Positions 46,422 through 56,697 of a DNA stretch of 64,000 nt are shown piece by piece. Numbering within the stretch: the stretch's first letter is position 1; the number at the start of each line of letters is the position of its first letter. The DNA is from Methylophaga sp. (GTDB lineage Bacteria; Pseudomonadota; Gammaproteobacteria; Nitrosococcales; Methylophagaceae). The stretch covers positions 248,001 to 312,000 of the forward strand of contig PAJP01000025.1 of NCBI GenBank assembly GCA_002706095.1, given 5' to 3'. The notes under the pieces are model-generated. The model saw nothing but the letters and a program-made list of their open reading frames with translations, had not been told where the DNA came from and searched no databases. The position numbers and the translations under genes are program-made.

Positions 46422-48083
46422 TTAGAAAGTCCAGTCAGCATAGAGTTGACCATTATAAGCCCGGTAGCCGGAAGAGGCTTCAGCACCAAGCTCAACACCC
46501 AGTGACAAGGTGTCCGTTTTAGCCCAATTGACTCGACCACTGACACTACCAGTATTACGATCTACTTTTTGGCCAACACTTTCAAACTGACCGCCGCCGC
46601 CCAAGAATGATGATGTTGTGGTGATGCCATCTTCTTTAAACTCATGGCGCCAACTTACTTGTAGTGTAGGCGTTAGGATACTACCGTCGGATAACTCAAA
46701 CTCTTTACTGACTTTTGTACCCACAAGTGAACGGAAGCGGTTAGACTCGTTACTATTGATATGCATGGAGAGGTAGTCCGCACCAGTCTCTGTATATCCA
46801 CGTTGTCTTGTGTGGTAACCCTCTACGCCGATAAAAGGTGTAATAGTGATTTGCTCAAGATAGAGTGGCATGCCTGTTACCAGTCTTGCTGCAAACATAT
46901 CACCATCAAAGTCACCTTTGGCTACACCGATGACATGTGTATTTCGTTTGGTCTCATAATTCTGATATGCATAGGTCAACATACCTTCCACGTAAAAACG
47001 CTCAAAAGACTGATTGAAGTAGGCGGTTAATTGATAGGTATCAATATCGGCACCATCGCCATCACGATAATCATTCATATTAACGTCGGTTCTGGCGTAA
47101 GCAAAGGCTGCCCCTAATGTGAGGTCTGAGCTGGTGGTAAAGTCCATACCACCCATGACTCCGTGATAACGCGAGTCCGCACCAGCAAAGCCATCTTCAC
47201 TATCCTGCTTAGATTTACCGCCCAGTGCTTTTACCCAAGCATGGCGCTCAAGTATGACATCAAGAACGCCACCAGACGATAACCCTGATGCATGATTTAC
47301 ATTTTGCACATCTGCAGCACCTATCCTGAGCGAGTCAAGGCGTACTTGGACAGTATCAAAACTCCCGGAAACCGTATTATTAACAGATTGGCCTAATGCC
47401 TGACTTTGTTCAGGGGAGATACTTTTTAATACTTCTTGTTGCTTTTCTGGAGTTTGGCCAGCCAGCAGCGTAATGAAGTCATCAAGTTTTCCCCCAACAT
47501 TACCGCCAATTTGATCTAAGTGTTGCCCAACCCCGGTTTTCTGGTTTGATCCGGCATTCGATTGAAAAGTGGAAGAGGAAACCACTTGTGATTGGTCTAT
47601 CGGGCCAGAACCAGACCCGTTATAGGTAGATCCATTGACGTATATTCTATAGCCTTCAAAAGTAAATTGTCCTGAAGTTGATTCTATCGTAAATTTTGTT
47701 GTGCCTGTTGGAGTTATATTTGCTGCAGCGAGTGTTGGATCTGTCGCTGATAATTTGTTAGAGGTTTGTGATGAACCAGTAAAATCAGTAGTTAGGGTAT
47801 CATATTTGAATGTTTGGACCCATGAGCCAATCGTGACCTTGATGCTGTCACCAGCTGACCATAGTAGGCTATTATCTGAACCACCACTTTGATAAAAATC
47901 GATAGTAACCAGACCATTAGTGCCGGCGCCCTCGTAAGATAATTGAGTAACTTCGATACCTTGACCTGACTTCAAGTTAATTGGTGTATTACTCGAACCT
48001 TGTGTAAACAAATGTCCAGCATTGGCAGAAAACGAAACTAGAAAAAAACAAAGAAATGCAAAACGCAAAAGAAGATTGACCAT
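46422..48083 (-). CDS. autotransporter with C-terminal beta-barrel
   Basis: A 553-residue type Va secreted protein. It has a signal peptide (to about residue 22), a passenger of some 230 residues rich in Gly/Ser/Thr with no recognised catalytic motif, a helical linker (GKLDDFITLLAGQTPEKQQEVLKSISPEQSQAL) and a 12-strand autotransporter barrel (AWVKALGGKSKQDSEDG, YHGVMGGMDF, GAAFAYARTDV) ending DWTF. It is monocistronic, between a leader hairpin and a strong terminator. Passenger function unknown, adhesin-like by composition. Confidence 0.88.
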   Translation of the reverse strand: MVNLLLRFAFLCFFLVSFSANAGHLFTQGSSNTPINLKSGQGIEVTQLSYEGAGTNGLVTIDFYQSGGSDNSLLWSAGDSIKVTIGSWVQTFKYDTLTTDFTGSSQTSNKLSATDPTLAAANITPTGTTKFTIESTSGQFTFEGYRIYVNGSTYNGSGSGPIDQSQVVSSSTFQSNAGSNQKTGVGQHLDQIGGNVGGKLDDFITLLAGQTPEKQQEVLKSISPEQSQALGQSVNNTVSGSFDTVQVRLDSLRIGAADVQNVNHASGLSSGGVLDVILERHAWVKALGGKSKQDSEDGFAGADSRYHGVMGGMDFTTSSDLTLGAAFAYARTDVNMNDYRDGDGADIDTYQLTAYFNQSFERFYVEGMLTYAYQNYETKRNTHVIGVAKGDFDGDMFAARLVTGMPLYLEQITITPFIGVEGYHTRQRGYTETGADYLSMHINSNESNRFRSLVGTKVSKEFELSDGSILTPTLQVSWRHEFKEDGITTTSSFLGGGGQFESVGQKVDRNTGSVSGRVNWAKTDTLSLGVELGAEASSGYRAYNGQLYADWTF

Positions 48084-48100
48084 GAACGTGCCTCATTAAC

Positions 48101-48131
48101 AAATCTCGCCCAATAAAGCTTGGTGAGATTT
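48101..48131 (-). other. stem-loop in the autotransporter leader
   Basis: AAATCTCGCC (48101-48110) and GGTGAGATTT (48122-48131) pair over 10 bp with one G-U and an 11-nt loop. It lies 18 nt upstream of the autotransporter ATG and has no following T-run, so a role in mRNA stability or translation control is more likely than termination. Confidence 0.55.
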
Positions 48132-48251
48132 GCATATTATATTTCTGTTTTTGTAAAAATACACATGATTAATGTGTGTTATTTTACATTTTTTTTAACG
48201 TTGCTTAATTCAGCTTGTTAGAGTCTAGTTATCGACTCAAAGGAATAAAAA

Positions 48252-49322
48252 TTGAAACAAATATTTTTGTTTTTTTTAAAAGCTTGTCTTGTTGTTTCCA
48301 CTGTTTTTGTTACGGCTCATGCTGATAAGTTTTCCGATGGGATGCAGGCCGCACAACAGGGGAATTATCAAGCTGCTCAGCAAAGCTGGTTAGCAGCTGC
48401 TAAGCAGGGAAATGTTGAAGCTCAATATAATCTTGGTGCATTAATGCTTTCAGGAAAGCTGGGGCATCCAGACTACGATTCGGCAATGAGCTGGTTAGAT
48501 ATAGCTGCACAAAAAGGCCATGATGAGGCCGCCTATGCTCTGGGTATGCTTTACTACACTGGCAATGAACCTGATGTTGAAAGAGATCAGAAAAAAGCTT
48601 TTGAACTTTTTAGAAAATCAGCAGAAAGAGGGAGTGCTGCGGCTCAATTTAACGTCGGTGCCATGTTGATGAATGGTCAGGGAGTGAGCAAAGATCTCAT
48701 TAGTGCGGCAGATTGGTTTGAAAAGGCAGCCGAGCAAGGAAATAGTCAGGCGCAATTCAATTTAGGTCTGCTTTATTTAAGCGGCTCAGGGGTAAAGCAG
48801 GATCCTAAACAGGCTTACTTATGGTTTAAACGTTCTGCTGAGCTGGGATATCCAAACGCACAATATCGTGTAGCGAAAATGCTATTTGATGGCGATGGTG
48901 TGGCTTTAGATCATGAGCAGGCAAAGAGCTGGTTTCTAAAAGCTCAAGAAAACAAGAGTGTAGAAGCCGCATTTATGTTGGGTTTTATGAGTTATCTTGG
49001 ATTGGGGGGGAGCCAAGATTATGTAATGGCTAGACATTGGTTTGATGTTTCTGCGAAAGGCTGGGATCGAAATGCACAATTCTATTTAGGTTTGATGAGT
49101 TTTAACGGTGATGGCGAAGAAAAGAATCTTATCGAAGCCTATAAATGGTTTGATTTAGCGGCCTCAAGTGGACATGAAGATGCCCACTACTACCGCTCAG
49201 CAGTGGCGGCAATGTTAACTGAAGAGCAAAAGAAACAAGCGAGTCAATTAGCTCAGAAGTGGTTTGACGAAAACCACGATACGCCACATAAGCATTACAA
49301 CAAAGTTCCTCACCAACATTAA
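48252..49322 (+). CDS. Sel1-repeat (TPR-like) periplasmic protein
   Basis: A 356-residue protein with a signal peptide ending THA and about eight Sel1-like repeats of the form A..G...AQ..LG.....G.GV..D...A..W...AA..G (for example AEQGNSQAQFNLGLLYLSGSGVKQDPKQAYLWFKRSAELG). Such repeats form a protein-binding solenoid. The start is TTG at 48252 with AAGGA upstream; no closer ATG yields the signal peptide. It is divergent from the autotransporter. Confidence 0.88.
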   Translation: MKQIFLFFLKACLVVSTVFVTAHADKFSDGMQAAQQGNYQAAQQSWLAAAKQGNVEAQYNLGALMLSGKLGHPDYDSAMSWLDIAAQKGHDEAAYALGMLYYTGNEPDVERDQKKAFELFRKSAERGSAAAQFNVGAMLMNGQGVSKDLISAADWFEKAAEQGNSQAQFNLGLLYLSGSGVKQDPKQAYLWFKRSAELGYPNAQYRVAKMLFDGDGVALDHEQAKSWFLKAQENKSVEAAFMLGFMSYLGLGGSQDYVMARHWFDVSAKGWDRNAQFYLGLMSFNGDGEEKNLIEAYKWFDLAASSGHEDAHYYRSAVAAMLTEEQKKQASQLAQKWFDENHDTPHKHYNKVPHQH

Positions 49323-49333
49323 GAAACGGTTTA

Positions 49334-50083
49334 TCACAGTTTGGGTATGTCTGATAACTGAATAACAGAGATTCTGTCTATATTGCTGGCGCTGTCTTTG
49401 TCTGTTGTGGTGTTGTAACCCCAGCCGGCCAGATAAAGCTGAATATCGTCCAGACGATCATCGGTAATCACATTAATCAGCGTGGGTAACCTATCTTCAA
49501 TAAACAGGATCTTCAGGCTGGGGTTTTCCCCATGAAGATCATTTAGAATCTGTTGTTTGCTCATATTTCTATCCAGACCATAAACCTGTTCAATGGGCAG
49601 AGCAATCTGATTAGCCTTGAGTATATGATCAACAAAACGTTCTTGTTTGGTGGTGATAATCACCAAACTATCCGTTGGGATGCGACGAAGCTTTTCTGCA
49701 ATGCCATCGAATAATGGATTCATGGCGATCCAGCTATCAAAGTCATCTCGAATCCACTCATCTCGGGTAGAACCAAAAATCTCTTTAAGTTCATCTACGA
49801 ACATATCATCACGAATCATCAGCGCTTCCATTTGATGATGAAAAGCTGACATGAGCGTGTCAGGAGACATGCCTTCGTAAAGCAGCCGCATGATAAGCAC
49901 AGCCTCATACCCTGTTTCCATCACAGGACGAACCTGACGAAACTTTTCTATCAAATCCTCAGGTATAGCCTTGGGCATATCTGTCCACAGCTTTAAGGCG
50001 ACTTTCCAGCCAGCCATACCTGTTTCAATCGCGCTGTCGCAGATGACACCATCAAAATCGAGTGCGTAGAGTTTATTTGTCAT
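49334..50083 (-). CDS. HAD-superfamily hydrolase
   Basis: A 249-residue HAD phosphatase-like protein: nucleophile motif YALDFDGVICDS, motif II VIITTKQERFVDHIL with the conserved Thr and Lys, and motif III LFIEDRLPTL. The ATG at 50081-50083 gives the standard N-terminus; the ORF extends 14 residues further inside the upstream lipoprotein gene. Substrate unknown. Confidence 0.85.
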   Translation of the reverse strand: MTNKLYALDFDGVICDSAIETGMAGWKVALKLWTDMPKAIPEDLIEKFRQVRPVMETGYEAVLIMRLLYEGMSPDTLMSAFHHQMEALMIRDDMFVDELKEIFGSTRDEWIRDDFDSWIAMNPLFDGIAEKLRRIPTDSLVIITTKQERFVDHILKANQIALPIEQVYGLDRNMSKQQILNDLHGENPSLKILFIEDRLPTLINVITDDRLDDIQLYLAGWGYNTTTDKDSASNIDRISVIQLSDIPKL

Positions 50084-50264
50084 TGCTTGGGAATATGCAG
50101 AAACGAGTAAAATCGGCTGCTTCATTCGCAGTCCAGTCGCCTTTAGCTTTGTCTTTCATCATTTGGCACCAGTCTTCACTACCCACTTCAGGGCTACAAG
50201 CCGTGATGAGTAAAAATGAACCCAGCAGCGCTGCAGAACATAATAGGGTTTTTATTAATTGCAT
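50073..50264 (-). CDS. DUF3012 small lipoprotein
   Basis: A 63-residue lipoprotein with lipobox LITAC followed by SPEVGSEDWCQMMKDKAKGDWTANEAADFTRFCIF, the DUF3012 pattern with two conserved Cys. Its end overlaps the HAD start by 11 nt. Function unknown. Confidence 0.85.
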   Translation of the reverse strand: MQLIKTLLCSAALLGSFLLITACSPEVGSEDWCQMMKDKAKGDWTANEAADFTRFCIFPSNDK

Positions 50265-50280
50265 GTCGTTTCCTTAAAAC

Positions 50281-51558
50281 TTAATCTCGTTCATGAACTA
50301 AGCGGCCATGGAATAATGTATGGCTGACCTGATGGTTAAACAACCAGCCTTCAAAGGGACTGTTTTTGCCAGCACTGACGAAGTTCAGTGGTCGGCACTC
50401 ATATTCCGAATCAGGATCTATCAGACAAATATCAGCCACTGCGCCCACTTTGATCTGGCCTGAGTCGATGCCCAGAATATCTGCCGGGTTACAGGTTAAA
50501 GCGGCCAGCGCGGTGTGCAAATTGACCTCGTCATCTTCTACCAGTTTCATTGTTAATGGTAATAAGGTTTCAAGACCAGAAATACCGGGTTTGGTTTCAG
50601 CAAAAGGACCGAGTTTATCGTCGATATCAAGTGGCTGATGATGTGATGAGATTGCTGAAATAACGCCATCGCGAACACCTTGTTGTAACTGCTCGCGATC
50701 ACGGATACTACGAAAAGGCGGTAAGACATGGCTTAACGCATCATAGTTACCTAAATCATGCTCAGATAAATGTAGGTGATGGGCACTGACATCCGCGGTC
50801 ACCGGTAAGCCACGATTTTGTGCTTCCCGAATCAATTTGACCGCTTTACCCGTCGATAAATTATGGAAGTGAGCGCGTACTCCGGTTTGTTCAATCAGGA
50901 TGAGATCACGACTTAGGGCAACCGTTTCAGCACTTTCGGCAATGCCGCCTAATCCAAGCCTGGAACTGACTGCGCCTTCATGTACACATCCCTGACTTTG
51001 CAGCCAAGGATCTGAAGCCGTAATAAAGACGGTCATATCTAAGGTGGCGGCATAAGCCATGGCTCTTTGTAAGATGACGCTATTTTTTATCGGTGAGAGG
51101 CCATTACTGATGCCAACACAACCAGCCGCTTTTAGTCTGGCCATTTCGGCAAGTAATTCATTCCCCAGGTTTTGCGTCATTGCACCCATTGTCAGAACCA
51201 TGCTGCGGCCAGACTTTTTCGCCCGATCCTCAATGAGTTCGACTACGGTCGGGTTATCAATAACAGGTGCGGTATCAGGTGGTACACAGATAGTCGTCAC
51301 GCCACCAGCGGCGGCGGCCTTGGTCTCTGTCAGGATTGTCGCTGTATGTTCCTGACCTGGCTCACGCACTCGGACACTCAGATCAACCAGGCCGGGGCTA
51401 ACGATTAAACCTTTTGCATCAATTGTTTTATCAGCTTCAAAACCTTCTGGTTGTTCACCAATAGCAACAATCTTTCCGTGACTTATGTAGAGATCTTGTC
51501 GCGCATCAAACTGACTGGCTGGATCAATGACACGCCCATTTTTTATACGAATTTTCAT
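50281..51558 (-). CDS. pyrC': dihydroorotase-like protein PyrC' (likely non-catalytic)
   Basis: A 425-residue dihydroorotase homologue in which metal ligands are missing: the catalytic D-x-H-x-H-x-REPG is replaced by [10 protein letters not shown] (residues 59-68), and the later TDHAPH is SSHHQP. In pseudomonads an inactive PyrC' of this type sits next to pyrB and is needed to assemble active aspartate transcarbamoylase. The 4-nt overlap with pyrB fits that role. A catalytic dihydroorotase should exist elsewhere in the genome. Confidence 0.9.
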   Translation of the reverse strand: MKIRIKNGRVIDPASQFDARQDLYISHGKIVAIGEQPEGFEADKTIDAKGLIVSPGLVDLSVRVREPGQEHTATILTETKAAAAGGVTTICVPPDTAPVIDNPTVVELIEDRAKKSGRSMVLTMGAMTQNLGNELLAEMARLKAAGCVGISNGLSPIKNSVILQRAMAYAATLDMTVFITASDPWLQSQGCVHEGAVSSRLGLGGIAESAETVALSRDLILIEQTGVRAHFHNLSTGKAVKLIREAQNRGLPVTADVSAHHLHLSEHDLGNYDALSHVLPPFRSIRDREQLQQGVRDGVISAISSHHQPLDIDDKLGPFAETKPGISGLETLLPLTMKLVEDDEVNLHTALAALTCNPADILGIDSGQIKVGAVADICLIDPDSEYECRPLNFVSAGKNSPFEGWLFNHQVSHTLFHGRLVHERD

Positions 51559-52529
51559 GCTGGCAGCTCATTTTGTTCTGATTGTGCACCCATCGCCATA
51601 GACATAACGGCCATCCTGACAGCAATACCGTGAGTCACTTGTTCTAGTATGACCGATTGCGGCCCATCAGCTACGGAGGAAGCAATTTCAACACCGCGAT
51701 TGATAGGCCCAGGGTGCATCACAATGGCATCAGGTTTAGCAAGTTTGAGCTTATCGTCAGTTAGCCCAAAACAATGGAAATACTCTCTGGCACTGGGAAT
51801 GAGTGCCCCTTGCATGCGCTCAAGCTGTAGACGCAACATGATGATAACGTCAACGCCTTCTAAACCGGCCTCCATGTCATGATAGACATGGACACCCAAG
51901 GTCTGGCAATCAGCAGGCAGTAAGGTTTTGGGTCCAATTACCCGAATCTCGCCAACACCTAATGTCGCTAACGCTTGAATTTGTGAGCGAGCCACCCTTG
52001 AATGCAATATGTCCCCAACGATAGCTACCCGCAGATCTGGGAAGCTTTTTTTGTGGCGACGAATGGTAAACATATCAAGCATGGCTTGTGTGGGATGGGC
52101 ATGACAACCATCACCTGCATTGATGACGCTGACATGCGGTGACACATGCTGTGCAATAAATTCAGCCGCGCCACTTTGGTTGTGTCTGACCACAAACATA
52201 TCAGTGTGCATCGACTCAAGGTTATGCAGCGTATCCAGCAAACTCTCACCTTTCGACGTTGCAGAGGTGCTGATATTGAAGTTCATGACATCCGCTGACA
52301 GGCGTTTGGCGGCGAGCTCAAAGGTTGAGCGAGTACGAGTACTGTTTTCAAAGAACAGGTTAACAATGGTTTTACCACGCAGAATAGGGACTTTCTTTAC
52401 CTGACGATTGGTAATGCCTGAAAACTGCTCTGCACGATCCATAATTTCCGTCAGTAATGGCTTTTTCAGCCCTTCAATCGTGAGAAAATGGCGAAGTTGA
52501 CCGCTTTCCGTCAATTGGTTGTTATTCAT
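51555..52529 (-). CDS. pyrB: aspartate carbamoyltransferase catalytic chain
   Basis: A 324-residue enzyme joining carbamoyl phosphate and aspartate in pyrimidine synthesis. Carbamoyl-phosphate loop [27 protein letters not shown], and the C-terminal [12 protein letters not shown] are intact. No regulatory pyrI is present; instead pyrC' follows with overlap, the class A ATCase arrangement. Confidence 0.96.
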   Translation of the reverse strand: MNNNQLTESGQLRHFLTIEGLKKPLLTEIMDRAEQFSGITNRQVKKVPILRGKTIVNLFFENSTRTRSTFELAAKRLSADVMNFNISTSATSKGESLLDTLHNLESMHTDMFVVRHNQSGAAEFIAQHVSPHVSVINAGDGCHAHPTQAMLDMFTIRRHKKSFPDLRVAIVGDILHSRVARSQIQALATLGVGEIRVIGPKTLLPADCQTLGVHVYHDMEAGLEGVDVIIMLRLQLERMQGALIPSAREYFHCFGLTDDKLKLAKPDAIVMHPGPINRGVEIASSVADGPQSVILEQVTHGIAVRMAVMSMAMGAQSEQNELPA

Positions 52530-53065
52530 TCGGCCTTGCCTTTATTTCGATACTCCAACTGTAATCCTGCGGTGTTGGTCAGCTTAATATGTTGACCTTT
52601 GGCGACTTCTACCGTTTTGCCGATAATATCGGCTTGTATGGGGAGTTCACGTCCATTTCGATCAACTAATACCACCAACGTGACACTGGCTGGACGCCCA
52701 TAGTCAAAAATTTCATTCAGCGCTGCGCGAGTTGTTCGTCCACTATGCAGTACATCATCCACCAAAATCAGATGACGCCCATCGACACTGAAAGGTAAAT
52801 CAGACGGGGTCACTTGAGGATGCATACCTATGCGGGTGAAATCATCCCGGTAATAAGCAATATTAAGTGTGCCTAGTGGGGCATCAAAAAAATCATCACC
52901 CAAAATATCCTGTAAGGCTTTGGCTACCCAAACCCCTCCAGTATGGATACCGACGAGTAAGGGTTGCTTATCAGCGAGTTTCTCGCGAATATCTGCAGCC
53001 ATATCATTGAGCAGATTCTGAACTTGAGTGTGAGTCAGTGCGATGGTCATTGTTGGTTCAGCCAT
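52526..53065 (-). CDS. pyrR: PyrR-type bifunctional regulator/uracil phosphoribosyltransferase
   Basis: A 179-residue type-I phosphoribosyltransferase with the PRPP motif [18 protein letters not shown] and [12 protein letters not shown] near the N-terminus. In Bacillus PyrR controls pyr attenuation; in proteobacteria its control function is less clear. It overlaps pyrB by 4 nt and ruvX by 19 nt. No obvious PyrR-type attenuator was identified upstream. Confidence 0.94.
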   Translation of the reverse strand: MAEPTMTIALTHTQVQNLLNDMAADIREKLADKQPLLVGIHTGGVWVAKALQDILGDDFFDAPLGTLNIAYYRDDFTRIGMHPQVTPSDLPFSVDGRHLILVDDVLHSGRTTRAALNEIFDYGRPASVTLVVLVDRNGRELPIQADIIGKTVEVAKGQHIKLTNTAGLQLEYRNKGKAE

Positions 53066-53466
53066 GATTGAAGTATGAGTTGTGCAGATAACTGATCGAC
53101 GTCACTGCGTTGACGAGAGTCCATTTTACTGCGGATTCCCATTTGGTCTAGTGCTTCGTATGTTGTCAGTCGTTCATCTTGCCATTCCACAGGGATATTA
53201 AAGCGACCATTGAGACGATTTCCAAACCGTTTGGCTGCTGCAGTCATTTCCTGTTCAGTGCCGTCCATATTCAGTGGAAGGCCGACGATAAGCAAATCGG
53301 GTTGCCATTCTTTTAGCAGTTTTTCAATGTGTGACCAGTCTGGAATACCATCACGAGCTTTAATCGCGGTCAATGGATTCGCAGTGGCGGTTAATTCCTG
53401 TCCCACAGCAATGCCGATGTTCTTCATGCCAAAATCAAAGCCCAGCAGGGTTCTGGCCACACTCAT
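53047..53466 (-). CDS. ruvX: Holliday junction resolvase-like / pre-16S rRNA nuclease YqgF
   Basis: A 139-residue RNase H-fold protein. The N-terminal acidic motif is [15 protein letters not shown] (family DxGxKxIG), with [15 protein letters not shown] and [11 protein letters not shown] further on. E. coli YqgF matures 16S rRNA. Order yqgE-ruvX is conserved in gammaproteobacteria. Confidence 0.95.
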   Translation of the reverse strand: MSVARTLLGFDFGMKNIGIAVGQELTATANPLTAIKARDGIPDWSHIEKLLKEWQPDLLIVGLPLNMDGTEQEMTAAAKRFGNRLNGRFNIPVEWQDERLTTYEALDQMGIRSKMDSRQRSDVDQLSAQLILQSWLNQQ

Positions 53467-54023
53467 GAGTGACCTGCGATGTTAGACATCAGATTCATAT
53501 CAACACCAATCGATTTGGCTGCCGCATGCCAGCGTTGATCTGCGGGCGTATCAAATAATAAGGTATGGCTGGCAGGAACGGTGAGCCAGCTGTTTTCCAT
53601 TATTTCTTCTTCTAACTGACCCTCTGACCAGCCGGAATAGCCTAAGGTCACCAACGCATTGCTAGGTCCCTCATCGGTGCCAAGGGCTTCAAGAATATCA
53701 GTAGAGGTCGTTAAGATAATATCGTTAGTCAGCTGCAAACTTGATTTCCAGGGAGATTGGGCTTGATCGTGAATGACCATGCCTTGACCTTTTTGTACAG
53801 GTCCACCAAATAACACGGGCGTATTTTTAATGCTTTCAGAAGGATTTTCAATATGTAGATGAGAGAGGAGCTCTTCTAACATGACACGAGTAGGTCGGTT
53901 GATAATCAGACCCATCGCGCCATTTTTATCATGTTCGCAAATGTAAATGACCGAACGGTAAAAAAACGAGTCGGCCAAGTTAGGCATGGCGATCAGAAAA
54001 TGATTTTGTAATGAAGACTCCAT
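53463..54023 (-). CDS. yqgE: YqgE/AlgH-family protein (DUF179)
   Basis: A 186-residue cytosolic protein: SLQNHFLIAMPNLADSFFYRSVIYICEHDKNGAMGLIINRPT is the family signature. The start at 54021-54023 follows AGGAG and matches the family N-terminus; the ORF continues 9 residues further. In pseudomonads AlgH is linked to alginate regulation, but the molecular role is unclear. It overlaps ruvX by 4 nt. Confidence 0.93.
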   Translation of the reverse strand: MESSLQNHFLIAMPNLADSFFYRSVIYICEHDKNGAMGLIINRPTRVMLEELLSHLHIENPSESIKNTPVLFGGPVQKGQGMVIHDQAQSPWKSSLQLTNDIILTTSTDILEALGTDEGPSNALVTLGYSGWSEGQLEEEIMENSWLTVPASHTLLFDTPADQRWHAAAKSIGVDMNLMSNIAGHS

Positions 54024-54030
54024 AGCACTC

Positions 54031-55413
54031 CTAAAAGAAGGTAAAGCCAACCTGGAATAAACGTTCGACCTCTTTTATGTAGCGTTTATTCACTAAAAAT
54101 AAAATAACGTGGTCTTCGGATTCAATCAGGGTGTCGTCTTTAGCAATAATCACTTCTTCACCCCGAACAATCGCTCCGATGGTGGTACCCGGTGGTAAGT
54201 CGATTTCATCAATGCGTCGACCAACCACAACAGAAGAACTGCTATCACCATGCGCAATGGCTTCCAGTGCTTCGGCAGCACCGCGACGCAATGAGTGAAC
54301 AGCGACAATATCACCACGCCGAATGTGGGCCAGAAGACTGCCGATAGTGGCCTGCTGTGGGGATAAAGCAATGTCTATGCTGCCGCTTTCTACCAAATCA
54401 ACATAAGCCGCGCGATTAATCAGCGATAAAACCTTACTGGCGCCGAGTCGTTTTGCCAGCATAGCGGAAAGAATATTTGCCTCATCGTCATTGGTTAACG
54501 CACAGAATAAGTCGACTTTATCGATTTCTTCTTCCAGCAATAGTTCTTCGTTAGCAACATCACCTAACAGCACAATACTGTTACTCAGCTCTTCAGAGAG
54601 AAACTCTGCACGATCCGGGTTGGCCTCGATCAATTTGATTTGATAATCATTTTCTAAGGCCTTAGCCAGACGAGCGCCGATGTTACCGCCACCCGCCAGC
54701 ATAATTCGTTTATAAGGTTTTTCCAGACGACGCAATTCACCCATGACTGCACGAATATCTTTAGTTGCAGCAATAAAAAAGACTTCATCGTCTGCCTGAA
54801 TCGTTGTATCGCCTGTCGGTGTGATGGGGTGACCATCACGGAAGATAGCAGCAACCCGGGTTTCAGTTTTGGGAATATGTTTGCGTAAGTCTCGTAGAGG
54901 GTGTCCAACTAAAAGGCCACCGTGAAATGCTTTTACGGCCACAAGCTGTACTTTGCCTTCAGCAAAATCCAAGACCTGCAACGCATTCGGGTGGCTGATA
55001 AGCCGCTGAATATATTCCGTCACAATTTGTTCCGGGCTGATCAGCATGTCTATGGCAATGGCTTGTGGGTTTTCTTTATCAAATAACTGCGGCGTGGAGA
55101 GGTAACCGGTGGAGCGAATCCTAGCAATCTTTGTTGGCGTATTGTAGAGCGTGTGACAAATCTGACAGGCCACCATATTGGTCTCATCACTATTAGTCAC
55201 CGCCAGAATCAAGTCTGCATCTTCAGCGCCAGCACGAGCCAGAACATCGGGGTGTGAGGCTTGCCCTTGTATGGTACGGATATCGTAATGGTCCTGCAGC
55301 TTGAGCAAGTTGGTGCTGTCTGTGTCGACAAGCGTCACATCATCATCTTCTCGCGCTAGCGTTGCCGCAACAGAGGCGCCGACTTGTCCGGCTCCGAGGA
55401 TCAGAATCTTCAT
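54031..55413 (-). CDS. trkA: Trk K+ uptake system NAD-binding subunit TrkA
   Basis: A 460-residue peripheral membrane regulator of TrkH/G potassium channels. It has two tandem RCK modules: [16 protein letters not shown] with LVDTD in the first and [19 protein letters not shown] in the second, each followed by a TrkA-C domain. It lies after ntrX, as in many gammaproteobacteria (rsmB-DUF4390-ntrYX-trkA). Confidence 0.95.
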   Translation of the reverse strand: MKILILGAGQVGASVAATLAREDDDVTLVDTDSTNLLKLQDHYDIRTIQGQASHPDVLARAGAEDADLILAVTNSDETNMVACQICHTLYNTPTKIARIRSTGYLSTPQLFDKENPQAIAIDMLISPEQIVTEYIQRLISHPNALQVLDFAEGKVQLVAVKAFHGGLLVGHPLRDLRKHIPKTETRVAAIFRDGHPITPTGDTTIQADDEVFFIAATKDIRAVMGELRRLEKPYKRIMLAGGGNIGARLAKALENDYQIKLIEANPDRAEFLSEELSNSIVLLGDVANEELLLEEEIDKVDLFCALTNDDEANILSAMLAKRLGASKVLSLINRAAYVDLVESGSIDIALSPQQATIGSLLAHIRRGDIVAVHSLRRGAAEALEAIAHGDSSSSVVVGRRIDEIDLPPGTTIGAIVRGEEVIIAKDDTLIESEDHVILFLVNKRYIKEVERLFQVGFTFF

Positions 55414-55422
55414 GGTCGGTTC

Positions 55423-56697
55423 CTAAATCTGTTTGGTATCAATACCGAGGGAGCGAAGCTTTCGATAAAGATGGGTTCTTTCCATACCCGCCAATTTGGC
55501 GGCTTTACCAACATTACCATCGGTTTCCTGTAATTTTTGCAGCAAGTAAATACGTTCAAACTGTTCTCTGGCCTCGCGAAGTGGCAAGTCAAAATTGATA
55601 GTTTCATCGCCGTTTTCAATGGCTTCTGCTTCCGAGGCAAGTGCCGTGTCGACATCGGCGACATCAATATCTTCACCATTGCCGAGAACGAGTAAGCGTT
55701 GAATCACATTTTTGAGTTCAAGAACGTTCCCTGACCAGTCGTGATTTCTGAGGCGGTTTTGCGCTGCCACGGTAAAACGTCGATATGGCAGGCCAGAGCG
55801 TGTTGTCTGTGTATCCACAAAATGGTGTACCAACTCAGGGATATCTTCAATATGATCACGTAAAGGTGGAACTACCAATGTGATGCTGTTGAGCTGATAC
55901 AGGAGACTTTCCAGAAAATCACCATTATCAACCGCTTTCTGCAAGGAATATTGTGTTGCACAGATGAGTTGACAGTGTTCAAGTTTATTACTTTCAAGAA
56001 GGTGTAATAACAGTGCCTGTGCTTCATCACTCAGTAACGCTAAATCATTGATAAACAGACAGTTGTTTTTGGCCAGCGTGACAGCCTTGAGACTATCTAA
56101 AGGAAAACTTTCAGGGCTGACTTCAATAAACTTACCCCCTGCGTATTGTCCCAGGCTGTGTAGGTAATGAGAGAAACAATGTTTACCTGTGCCTGGTTCG
56201 CCCACCAGAAGAATAGGCATTTCATGTTTCGCAACCCGTTCAACCTGTTCTCGTAATAGTTTGATTTGATGGCTTTTGCCAACCGGTGCTTGTGCTAATT
56301 CCCGTTGAATAATCGCTTGTTTTTCTCGATTTTCCAGTGCCTGTTCGACGCCTCGAAGTAACTTAGCGGTAGATAGCGGTTTCTCGATAAAATCACTTGC
56401 GCCTAAACGGGTTGCCTCCACAGCTGTTTCGATGGTGCCATGACCTGACATCATCACAATCGTGACACTTTTATTTTGTTGTTTGAACTCTTTCAGCAAA
56501 CTGATGCCATCAATATCTGGCATCCAGATATCCAGCAGGATTAGGTCTGGTTGTTCTTCACTAAAGACTTGCTGTGCTTCTTGCCCATCAGCGGCTATTC
56601 TGACGTGATAGTTTTCGTCTTCCAGAATGTCTTTGATGAGCTCGCGGATATCCGGTTCATCATCTACAACAAGAATCAGTGGTTTATCGTTACTCAC
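55423..56697 (-). CDS. NtrX-like response regulator with degenerate AAA+ domain
   Basis: A 424-residue NtrC-family response regulator. The receiver is intact (Asp12/13, phospho-acceptor Asp56 in LLDIWMPD, Lys106). The AAA+ domain keeps Walker A GEPGTGKH (166-173) but lacks the whole GAFTGA loop between residues about 195 and 213, has LFIND instead of LFLDE, LLYQLN where the Arg-finger YYRLN is expected, and GNVLEL in place of sensor-II GNVREL. A Fis-type HTH (GNVGKAAKLAGMERTHLYRKL) closes it. It should bind DNA and be phosphorylated but not open sigma-54 promoters. It overlaps ntrY by 4 nt. Confidence 0.9.
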   Translation of the reverse strand: MSNDKPLILVVDDEPDIRELIKDILEDENYHVRIAADGQEAQQVFSEEQPDLILLDIWMPDIDGISLLKEFKQQNKSVTIVMMSGHGTIETAVEATRLGASDFIEKPLSTAKLLRGVEQALENREKQAIIQRELAQAPVGKSHQIKLLREQVERVAKHEMPILLVGEPGTGKHCFSHYLHSLGQYAGGKFIEVSPESFPLDSLKAVTLAKNNCLFINDLALLSDEAQALLLHLLESNKLEHCQLICATQYSLQKAVDNGDFLESLLYQLNSITLVVPPLRDHIEDIPELVHHFVDTQTTRSGLPYRRFTVAAQNRLRNHDWSGNVLELKNVIQRLLVLGNGEDIDVADVDTALASEAEAIENGDETINFDLPLREAREQFERIYLLQKLQETDGNVGKAAKLAGMERTHLYRKLRSLGIDTKQI

